From assembly GCA_902651635.1 (NCBI GenBank), contig CACRSC010000031.1, positions 17,736 to 81,735 on the forward strand: 64,000 nt of DNA. Reading direction: 5' to 3'. The translations under genes and the position numbers were made by a program. Under the pieces are notes generated by a model. It had not been told where the DNA came from. It was given only the letters and a program-made list of their open reading frames with translations, and ran no database searches. Origin of the DNA: Mastigamoeba balamuthi. Lineage: Eukaryota; Evosea; Mastigamoebida; Mastigamoebidae. Positions 56,267 to 64,000 of the stretch are shown in pieces; position 1 is the first letter of the stretch, and each line of letters begins with the position of its first letter.

Positions 56267-58931
56267 TCAGTGTTCCCAGTGCACCGAGAGCTTGTAGAGG
56301 TCGTCGCCGCCCGCGTAGAGGAACGGGTTGCCGCTGTCGTCGCGCTCGCCCCACACCAGGTCGTAGATCCCCAGCTCGCGCGGCACGTCGCGCGTGGGTA
56401 CCAGCGCCTGCGGTCCCTGCTGCGACGGCATCACCAAGAACATCCCCGCCTTGTTTGTGCTCGCCGCGATCACCGGGCAGCTGGCGTTGGACTGTGGGCT
56501 CAGCGCGATCTGCGGCGGGGTGACAGTCAGAACGACGCTGCGGTCTGCAGGTGCGTGCCTTGAGGACAGCCTCCTCGACCATGATGCTGAACGACGGCGT
56601 GTTGAGGTTTCGGAGGTCCCACACGCACACACGGCGGTCCAGGGCGCCGCTCGCGACCAAGCACCCGACGGAGTCGACGCACGTGACCATGAACTCGTGT
56701 GCGCTTCGTCTTGTCGGTGTCCCCGACCCCAGTATCGCTGCGCCGAGAGCACAACAGCAGCGTGAGGTCTATTGGCAACGACCGCCACGCAGGGCGGCAG
56801 GTGACCGGGCTAGCGGGCTGCGGACCTGCTGACTTGCGCTGGCGGAAGTCCCACAGCCTGACTGTGCTGTCGCGCGAGCCCGAGAAGAGGAGCCCCTCGG
56901 ACGACGGGTGGTGCGCCAGCGACGTCACGTAGTCCTGCGCGCGAGTGGTTAGAGCCATAGCCCGTGCCTGCTGGCACGCGCGCAACAGGCGTACCTCGTG
57001 CTCCTGGTACGAGACCACGGGAGTGCCGAGGTCGAACGACGGCGCCTTCTCGATGTCGTAGAAGTTGACGTAGCTCAGCCGCTCGCTCTTGGACGACTCG
57101 CCGGCCGCGAGGTGGTTGCCCTGGTCCTGCACCATCGCCTCCACGCACGACACCAAGCGCGTGCTCTTGAACGTCCCCGTCTGCTGCCACTGCACACGCA
57201 CACGCCGCACAGGCGCCTCAGAACACGCGCGGGCAAACGGCAACGCCGCGACCACTGCCGGACCTTGCTGGACTGCTCAGCGAGCCTGTACATGAAGAGT
57301 GTGGGCTCGCCTGCCTTCTGCTGCTGTGGGCCGCCCCCGGGCACCCCAGAGATGTAGAGGCATCGTGTGCGCGGGTTGATGTCCATCGAGCAGGCGTACT
57401 GCCCGGACATGCTGAGCGTGTCGCGCTTGTTGCCCTCGGGGTCCCAGACGATGATCTGCCCGTCCTTGCTGTTGCTCAGCAGCGAGTCGCGCATCGAGTC
57501 GTAGGCCAGCGCGAAGATCGTCGCGCCGTGGCCCTGGAACCTCGCCGTCTTGGCCAGCCGCCCCGCGGGCGCCGGCATCCCGCTCACAGGCCCCGCAGAC
57601 GACGACGCCAGCGTCGACGACGTCGCGGGCGCGCCCACGAAGCTCGTCCTCCTCGGCGACGTGCACGAGACCGGCGCCGGCTCGCTGGCGTGCTCGCTCT
57701 TGTGCGCCGGCGTCGGCACGGGCGTCGGCAGCGCCGTCGTGGGCTGCTGCGCGGTCTGCAGCGTCGGCGTGGGCGACAGGACAGAGGTCGCGTCCCAGCC
57801 CATGTTCTGGTCGATGTAGTTGACGTCGTAGACGAACTCGGGCTCGGTGACGCACGTGTGCAGCGCGGCGCGCAGCTCTGAGAGGCGCGGCCGCTCGCAC
57901 TTGTCTTTGATGAGGGCGAGGCAGAGCTCGACCGTCTTCCCGAGCATCGTCACCGCGGCGCACCTGTTCTCCTGCTTTTGCAGCAGCGTCGTGATGGTCG
58001 TCACGGCCCCTGCAGGACAGTAAGGGTCAGATTTTCGAGTGTTGATATTTTTGATGCATTGCGGAATCGGAATCTAGATATTGCCGCTGGGGAAATACCT
58101 GTGATGTTGACAAACTCTACTTTGATGAGCGCGGCAAAGGCTTCGGCGTAGGTGAAGAATTCCATCCGGGAGCAGTCGACCGGGCGCTTGATCGTCAGGA
58201 ACTTGAGCACCTTCTGTATCAGCTTGTCCCTGATCTTGGACTTGACAGGCTCAGCCAACCTGACGTCACGCGCTCAGAAGAATGACAGCGCCGGGAAATG
58301 CCTGCGTTGCGTCACCTCGGCAGGACGGCGACGTAGGGGATGATGGGAAAGTTGTGCTTGAGCCGCGCGGGGTTGAAGGCGATGTCGCAGAAGGTGCCGA
58401 AGAAGATCTCGAGGGCCTCGTCCTGCTGCGGGGCCGCCGCGTCGATGGCGCGCAGCACCTCGGTGGCCACGCCGGCGGCCACCGTCGTCTCCTCCTCCTC
58501 CGTGGCCGCGTGGCCCAGCCTCGCCATCAGCATCCTGAACAGCGACGTCAGCCCCACTCCCGCCTGCTGCGTCGTCGCTGCTGTGGTCGTTGTGGCGACG
58601 TCCACGTGCACGTCCCCCAGCCAGCGTGACACGCCCCGTGACGCCCCCCACACGTGCCATGTTTCCGAGAATATTAGAATGATGACGTGTAAGAATGGGA
58701 ATTGGGCCGGCAGGCAGGAAGGGTCGTACCGGGCGACGGCACGCGGGGCGAGGGCGAGGGCTGTGCGAGAGTGGTCACCGTGCCGATGACGCCGGGCCCG
58801 CTGGTGCAGACGCGCGCGACCGGGGCGAACGCGGGCGCGTGCGACGACGTCAGCGAGCGGATGAGCGTGATGAGCTCCGTCGCCAGCGGGATCTCGTCGG
58901 GGTCCACGTCGATCTCAATGCGGATCTTCAT
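56267..58931 (-). CDS. WD40-repeat protein with an alpha-helical N-terminal domain
   Basis: Exons 58931-58730, 58580-58316, 58259-58099 and one starting at 58009 join in phase, followed by at least three more to the stop at 56267. It starts MKIRIEIDVDPDEIPLATEL, then a Ser/Pro linker, then ~180 residues of helices (EALEIFFGTFCDIAFNPARLKHNFPIIP, SKIRDKLIQKVLKFL, YAEAFAALIKVEF, MLGKTVELCLALIKD) that look like a HEAT/MIF4G-type helical array. After a Pro/Ser linker come WD40 blades (FALAYDSMRDSLLSNSKDGQIIVWD, SLAHHPSSEGLLFSGSRDSTVRLWDF, VASGALDRRVCVWDLRN, LYAGGDDLYKLSVHWEH at the end). Some downstream introns (e.g. ending before DYVTSLAHHP) are in frame and inferred. Function unknown; probably a scaffold. 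The N-terminal helical domain is unfamiliar. Confidence 0.75.
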
Positions 58932-59145
58932 TGCGCCTCTCCAGGGGGGGCTTGCGTGTGGGGGAGGAGGGCCGACGTGACAGCGCGGCGCATGCAGGTT
59001 AGCGCGGCACGCGCGGGGACGAAGGGGGGTGCGCGCGGGAGGTGTGGGAGTGGTACTTGTGTGGCCAAGCGCGACGGCGAGAAGCGGGTATTGCGAGCGC
59101 AACAAGCACTGCGAGCAAGACACCAGGGCAACTAAATATCTGTCC

Positions 59146-59153
59146 TGACGTCA
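59146..59153. promoter_or_regulatory. TGACGTCA palindrome in a divergent promoter
   Basis: A full CRE/ATF-type octamer lies 70 nt upstream of the PPP-like phosphatase ATG and 215 nt upstream of the WD40 gene ATG on the other strand. It could bind a bZIP factor; the sequence alone shows only the site. Confidence 0.3.
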
Positions 59154-59215
59154 GAACGGAATCTCCCATAGATAGATATCGAACCAGTATCTCGGCTGCA
59201 GACCGCCAAAAACTG

Positions 59216-60486
59216 ATGGCGGAGTTACTGGGGCTGCTCGGCGAGAGCTGCGAGGATATAGACACGCGCGGCGCGGTCGTCCTGATCAGCGACATTCACG
59301 GTCACCTCGACAAAATCAGGAGCCTCTGGGCGTCCGTGCGGTCTTCCTGCGAGTCTCTGTACCCGGACTGCCCAGAGTCTTTCACCCGCGCCACTGTCGT
59401 CTTCCTGGGCGACTACATCGACCGGGGGCCAAAGGTCAGTCTCCCCCATATCTAGAATCACTGTCTCCGAGATCTGGATTTATGAGTCTGTCAGTATCTG
59501 CGGGACTAATCAAATTGAATTGTTCATTCACACGAACGCCATACAACGTAGGCCAAAGAGACCATCGAGTGGCTGAGGACACTCGATGAGGAGTGGCCCG
59601 AGCAAAGGCATGTCTTCCTGTCTGGCAACCACGACCACGCGTTCGGCTCGTTCATTGGCGCGCTGCCTGTTCCTCCACCCCCATCGGACGGCTTGCCGGG
59701 GTCCCCGCACCTTCGCCCAGGAGAAATCCTCTGGGATGGCGGAGACATCCTGAACTCCTTCATGCACCTTCAGGTAATAACGCCATGCGCCGCTCGGCTT
59801 CGCGTGTGCGGGACTCAAAACGCGTGGGATCAAATTGCGACCGGCAAAAAAACAGGGAAGAAGATACGGAGGAAGTGCGTTCCCAGGAGGCCACAGCCTG
59901 TACAGCTGCGAGAACACGTGGATCTCGTACGGGGCCGGTGCTACCGCGTACGAGACGCGCGACAGGGACGCGCTGGCCCGGCTGGTCCCCGAGGAGCACA
60001 AGAGATTCATCGCCAGCCTCGACCTGGCCAAGGTGCTGCGCCTGGGCCGCAGGGGCTACCTCATCTGCGTACACGCTGGACTCCTCGACGGCCAGGACGT
60101 ATGCCGCCAGCTAAGGTCGCTTCTGTCGCGAGACACGTCGGCCCCGCGGCTTCCCCAGGCCCGTTTTCCCTGTCTTCCCTTGCCGTTTTTGCTTCGTCTT
60201 CTCGATCGGTTTCTGAAGGCCTCGGCAGCTCTCGGGACGTGGAGAGGTACTCAGGGCGCCGAGGCAGCTCGTCGAGTGCGACGGGGTGGCGGTGGTGTCT
60301 GCACACCACGGGTTCTTCGAGCTCACCGAGCCGCACAGGCTCGTCATCGACAAGGGAGGCGGCCTGCACAGCCTCCCGATCTGCGCTGCCGTTCTGCCGC
60401 CGCAGCAGCACGTCGACGGTCTGCCGGGAGCCGCCGAGAGCTTCGGGAAGCCGCTGTTCGGAGCGCACTTCCTGGACTCGGAATGA
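59216..60486 (+). CDS. PPP-superfamily (calcineurin-like) phosphatase
   Basis: Four exons (59216-59434, 59552-59773, 59856-60115, 60255-60486) encode 310 residues. Metal-binding motifs are in order: VLISDIHGHLDK (GDxH block, here SDIH), FLGDYIDRGPK (GDxxDRG) and FLSGNHDHAFGSF (GNHD), then YLICVHAGLL and VSAHHGFFEL supplying the later His ligands. Replacement of GD by SD in the first block and the unusual insert between GNHD and the late His residues set it apart from PP1/PP2A; it resembles the diverse bacterial-like or RLPH/Shewanella-like branch of PPP enzymes. Predicted Ser/Thr or small-molecule phosphatase in the cytosol. A TATA-like TATAAATA lies just after its stop, probably serving the next gene. 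Confidence 0.82.
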
Positions 60487-60491
60487 GATAC

Positions 60492-60499
60492 TATAAATA
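60492..60499 (+). promoter_or_regulatory. TATA-like box
   Basis: TATAAATA lies 153 nt before the ATG of the small gene at 60652, in an otherwise GC-rich setting. The position suits a core promoter, but transcription start is unknown. Confidence 0.3.
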
Positions 60500-60651
60500 C
60501 CCTCCGGTGACGACACCCCGGACAAAAATCTTGCTGGAATTCTATTGACGTGGAAAGGTGCAGAGTGATCTCTGTGGTTTCCCCGGCGCGCAGAGCGCAA
60601 AATAGACCTCGGGACGAGAGAACACACGCGGGCCCACAACAACTCCCCAGC

Positions 60652-60999
60652 ATGTCTTCGTCCGTGCAGACACAGCCCTCGCCGTCGTCCCTGCGCCTGC
60701 ACCCGCCGTCGCTCTCGCAGCTGCACCTGCACCTCGCGACGCCGTCTCCGCGCGGGCCGCACGGCTCGAGCCCTCTCTCGATCAGCTGGTCGCCCCGAGA
60801 CGACGACGACGACCGCGACGCCGCCCGCACGCAGGCCACCGCTGCCAACGGCGCCGCCCAGCAGCCCGCGGCGGTGTCCGCTGCCGCCAACAAGCCCATC
60901 GAGATGGACGAGTCGTGCAGGTTCGAGCGCGTCGACGAGTGGCAGTTCGCTGTGAGCGGGCCCGCGTTCATGTCCTCGGACGACGGGTTCCGCCTGTAG
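60652..60999 (+). CDS. Small hypothetical protein, intronless
   Basis: One open frame of 115 residues. The first ~85 are Ser/Pro/His/Leu-rich and then Ala/Gln-rich with an acidic run of five Asp, so mostly disordered. The last ~30 residues (IEMDESCRFERVDEWQFAVSGPAFMSSDDGF) look more ordered and are the most likely conserved part. Codon use matches neighbours and a TATA-like box precedes it. No family recognised; it might be a short regulatory peptide or a non-conserved ORF. Confidence 0.5.
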   Translation: MSSSVQTQPSPSSLRLHPPSLSQLHLHLATPSPRGPHGSSPLSISWSPRDDDDDRDAARTQATAANGAAQQPAAVSAAANKPIEMDESCRFERVDEWQFAVSGPAFMSSDDGFRL

Positions 61000-61347
61000 G
61001 ACCAGGCACCAGTCGAGACACCGGCCGGGTGGTCGCAGCCCGCCCACCCCCCTCCCCCCCCTTTCTGCCGTTTTTTTTGCCCGGCAAGACAGTCGTCGGC
61101 ATTGCATGAATGAAACAAGTCAATTTTGGAGTGCACGCAGCAGAAGGGGGCCGGGGGGTCGTGCGTGTGGGGGACGTGGGTCTATTCCAAGGGAATGGGC
61201 GGCCTCGGGAAGCTATTTGTGGGATCCCCCGGGTCGGTTTTGGGGGGCGGGGGAGCCGAACAGGAAATGCTGGTGTTTAATCAAGAAGTGCTATTTTTGG
61301 CGCCACTCACACCACGCGTTTCTTGATAATCAATCCTCTGAATTGAA
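61000..61347. other. Intergenic, no gene seen
   Basis: Starts GC-rich with a C run and T run (about 61047-61078) that could be 3' UTR, then G-rich sequence, then AT-rich sequence just before the MPPED-like gene that may be its promoter. Confidence 0.45.
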
Positions 61348-62425
61348 ATGGGCTCGAGGTGCGTAAAACGGACACCGCGGAGGCGGGAGGCGGAGAACGC
61401 GACGCAGCGGGGCGCCGTCCCCGGGACCACCGCGGAGGAGCCCGAGAACACCGAGTCCTCGTCCAACGTCCCGCAGCCGTCCGAGTTCTCGCGGTTCGAA
61501 GCCGCGCAGGCGCCTCCGCCGCCCCCGCCTCCGCTGCCCGCGGGTCGCCCCGAGTCCGCGGAGCGGCGCCCACAGGCGCTGACGCGGGTGGTGGCCGTGC
61601 CGTTCGCCCCGGCGGAGCTGTCCGCGAGGCCGCGGGCCGTCCGCGTCGTCGCGCTGAGCGACACGCACGGGCGCGTCCCGCAGGTCCCCGAGTGCGACCT
61701 GCTGCTCCACGCGGGCGACTTCACCGTCCACGGCACGCGCAAGGAGGTCGCGGCCTTCGCGGAGGAGCTCTCCCGAGTCCCCGCGCGCCGGAAGGTGCGC
61801 CCCGCAGATCACTGTGCAGGCACAGGGGGAGGCGGGGCAGTGTGGGCTTCCGTAACGGGACAACGACAGTATTGCCCTGCGAAAGATGCATCTTTGCGCA
61901 CTCGCCCGGGAATTGAATGAACCTCCGAACTCCGCGCAGTTGGTGGTGTGCGGGAACCACGACCCGCGGGCCGGGCCGGGGCTGGCCAAGAAGCTGGCGC
62001 CGGCGTGCGAGCTGATGTACGAGGAGGGCAGGGTCTACGAGTTCGAGGGCCTGCGCATCTACGGGGCCTCGTGGGGCTCCGACTACGCGGCGTAGGCAAC
62101 AGCAGCCCTCCCCCCAGGCCCACCGGATGGGCCTGACGCACTCCCGTGCAGGATACCCGAGGGCATGGATATCGTGGTGGTGCACGCGCCGCCACAGGGC
62201 ACGCTGGACGTGATGCATGGCGGGCAGAGCGCGGGGAGCAGGAGCCTCAGAGAGCGGCTGGAGCGCGAGAGGCCACGAGTGCTGCTGTGCGGCCACAACC
62301 ACGAGGGGTACGGCTCCGCTGTGCACCCGGACGGCGGGTCCGTGGTCATCAATGCTGCCCTGTGCCTGGGCAGCCCGTCCTCCAACGCCAGGCGCAGGCC
62401 CCTGACGTTTGAATATTTCGTATAA
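61348..62425 (+). CDS. Metallophosphoesterase, MPPED1/2 (UPF0046)-like
   Basis: Three exons (61348-61794, 61940-62091, 62152-62425) encode 290 residues. After ~90 Pro/Arg-rich residues the calcineurin-like fold reads VRVVALSDTHGRVPQV (D-x-H), CDLLLHAGDFTVHGTRKEV (GD), LVVCGNHDPRAG (GNHD), IYGASWGSDYA, MDIVVVHAPPQGTLD (H) and RVLLCGHNHEGYG (GHxH), followed by VVINAALCLG. All metal ligands of the family are present. MPPED-type enzymes hydrolyse cyclic nucleotides or phosphodiesters weakly in vitro; the physiological substrate is unknown. The in-frame TAG at the end of exon 2 belongs to a 60-nt intron. The N-terminus MGSRC could be acylated, but this is weak. Confidence 0.87.
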
Positions 62426-62432
62426 ATAGCAA

Positions 62433-62503
62433 TCCGAAGTGGTGTAGTTGGTAACATAAGCGGCTCTCACCTGCTTGCCCCGGGTTCGATTCCCGGCTTC
62501 GGA
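62433..62503 (+). tRNA. tRNA-Glu(CTC)
   Basis: A 71-nt tRNA starting 7 nt after the MPPED-like stop codon. Acceptor stem TCCGAAG/CTTCGGA pairs fully; anticodon loop CTCTCAC gives anticodon CTC; T-arm CCGGG-TTCGATT-CCCGG is perfect. A T6 run follows directly and serves as Pol III terminator. The D-arm is slightly unusual (GTGTAGTTGGTAAC). Confidence 0.9.
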
Positions 62504-64000
62504 ATTTTTTCACTCAACCCATCACACGCCATGCATTTCTTCATCCCCCGTGCATTCTTATTCCTCCTTTGGAATTCACTCCTGTATTCCCCTCTTGAGT
62601 TACATCTCAGTCGGATCTGCTTACGCAGTAGCATTTAAGAAGCTTCCTGATTGGCTTGATTATATGCTTGTCCACTGAATTGGACTCCAATAGCACTGAC
62701 TTAGCATTCCTACACAGACAGATCTGAATCAACATATTCACAAGAGTACTCTGCAGCAGTCTGCTGGTTTGAAGGCCATTAAGGGTGAAATTGGGGCTTA
62801 GCCTTATACCAGCATCTGTTATGAAGTGGACAGCACGGTTTCCATCCTGAAGTACAGATAACATAACACTTTCTGGATCAGAATGTCTATTAATAATAAT
62901 AACTCCTTTGTGAAGACAGCAACGTGATATTAGTTTTATGGAATTACAGCCTGTAGACATTCCTGAAGAGGGTAGATAATGTTGTCATAGACGAATAAGA
63001 CTGGCACAACATTTCTCTTATTTGAATGAACCATAATTGATACAGCACCATCATCATCACTCAGGAACTGTTTATGATAAATATGAAGATTTGGAGAATG
63101 ATAAATTTGCACTTTTTCCAGCTTACCAAAATCTATTTCCTGTTAACAAAAACACTTCAGGATCCTATCACACAACAGCAATATATCAGTTAGTTGTTAT
63201 TAGCTGGGCTGTACTCTATTATTCATACATAAATTCACATAAAATCATACTTATCTGGATGCAACCAACACAGAGGGCATTTTACACAAACTTTTATGGA
63301 TTATCATGCATGTTTTTTCTTTTCTGCATTAAGATGTACGAGCAAATGATAATGGTATACTTATATGCCTCAGCAGAGAAGAGCTGACAGGTCCTTAAAA
63401 CAAGCTTCATTATTTCTGTCTTGATTATCATGGTGAATTAACGAAATGTGAGCAACCAAATGAATCATGGTAGTTCACGCATCTGTCAAGTCATATGACC
63501 TGGACTCCTCGGGCTTGCGGAAGTTAGTAAAGAATTTAGGCATTACCCAGGTGTCTTAAGCAACAATACGGGAATTCGGGACACTGGTCTGCCAAAACTC
63601 TTTTGTGAGCTGGAGAAAGTCGCCATCGTTAAGCATGGGTGAGTACCCTTCCCACAACTTCCGGATTCGTCCCCTACCATCAGCCAGGAACAGATACCAC
63701 TGATAACTTCAGCTCGTGTGCAGCCACATACAGTTGCATGTTGGCTAGTGTCTCTGAACCAATTTTCACTTAACCTTGTCCGTCAAGTCCCTGCAGGAGT
63801 GGCACTGCACAGCCTTGACCATGTTTCTTGGAGTTAGAAAACCAGCTCTGTTTTTGAATATAAGAGCCAAAAATCCCTGTTTTTTTTTGTATATGCCTTT
63901 AGTGGTCTCACTTTCCTTCCCCTTTCCCCTTCAGCTGGTGACTATGTATGTGTTAGAGTCGTCGATCCCCCCCCCCCCCCCCCCCCCCCCCCTCCTCGCG
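62504..64000. other. AT-rich end of window, no supported gene
   Basis: About 1.5 kb of markedly lower GC than the rest. Frames such as that at 63037-63387 have His repeats and low-complexity AT-driven composition, with no splice or domain support. Towards 63550-63950 GC rises again without a recognisable gene. Could be decayed repeat or intergenic DNA. Confidence 0.5.
63967..63992 (+). repeat. Homopolymeric C run (26 nt)
   Basis: A continuous run of 26 C near the end of the window, followed by TCCTCGCG. Length is likely to be inexact in any assembly. Confidence 0.9.

Noticed and set aside
62092-62094. TAG near the end of exon 2 of the MPPED-like gene as a true stop
   Set aside because: It is part of the donor GC|GTAGGC of a 60-nt intron; splicing restores the conserved IPEGMDIVVVHAPPQG and GHNH motifs.
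63037-63387. 116-codon ORF with HHHHH near its start
   Set aside because: AT-rich, low-complexity, no splice context or homologue-like motif; likely chance ORF.

Overview
This is a GC-rich nuclear contig from a eukaryote. Genes are dense, sit on both strands, and are cut by short introns (about 41-190 nt; mostly GT-AG, a few GC-AG). Spliced products include ribosomal protein eS25, myotubularin, an ETF-beta subunit, a SNIP1-type FHA protein, an actin-related protein, WD40 proteins and nuclear tRNAs. ETF-beta and NCLX-type exchangers imply a mitochondrion or related organelle. The mix (TRAF/WD40 proteins, Sel1 repeats, Crinkler-like P-loop proteins, unusual phosphatases) suggests a free-living protist, perhaps amoebozoan-like, but I cannot name the lineage. 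All exon boundaries were inferred by hand from splice signals, phase and family alignment.

Layout. 0-9 kb: the 3' end of a winged-helix-like gene, a SNIP1-like FHA gene, and a ~2,280-residue secreted/type I membrane protein. 9.9-17 kb: myotubularin fused to SH3 with a Pro-rich tail, ETF-beta (minus), and a TRAF-finger/WD40 protein. 17.3-17.9 kb: two identical tRNA-Ser(GCT) genes in a perfect 163-nt inverted repeat. 18-25.7 kb, all minus strand: a ubiquitin-fold protein ending in a CaaX box, two paralogous zinc-knuckle proteins, eS25 and an unknown protein. 25.7-27.2 kb is a lower-GC stretch with no recognisable gene. 27-30 kb: a Sel1-repeat protein and a divergent actin-related protein.

30.4-50.6 kb is the most unusual part: five tandem cation/Ca2+ exchanger genes of the NCLX (SLC8B1) type. 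Two 752-residue Crinkler-like P-loop proteins lie between copies 1/2 and 2/3. A ~5.58-kb unit (Crinkler-like gene + exchanger) is duplicated head to tail. The last exon of exchangers 1-3 looks homogenised, copies 2 and 3 have lost one intron exactly, copy 4 carries an in-frame TGA, and the two Crinkler-like copies differ by a ~71-bp in-frame micro-inversion. A third P-loop gene follows at 50.8-53.2 kb.

53.5-62.5 kb: an unknown minus-strand gene, a rhodanese/dual-specificity phosphatase, a WD40 protein with an alpha-helical N-terminal region, a PPP-like phosphatase, a small unknown gene, an MPPED-like metallophosphoesterase and tRNA-Glu(CTC). From 62.5 kb to the end the sequence is AT-rich with no supported gene and finishes near a 26-nt C run.
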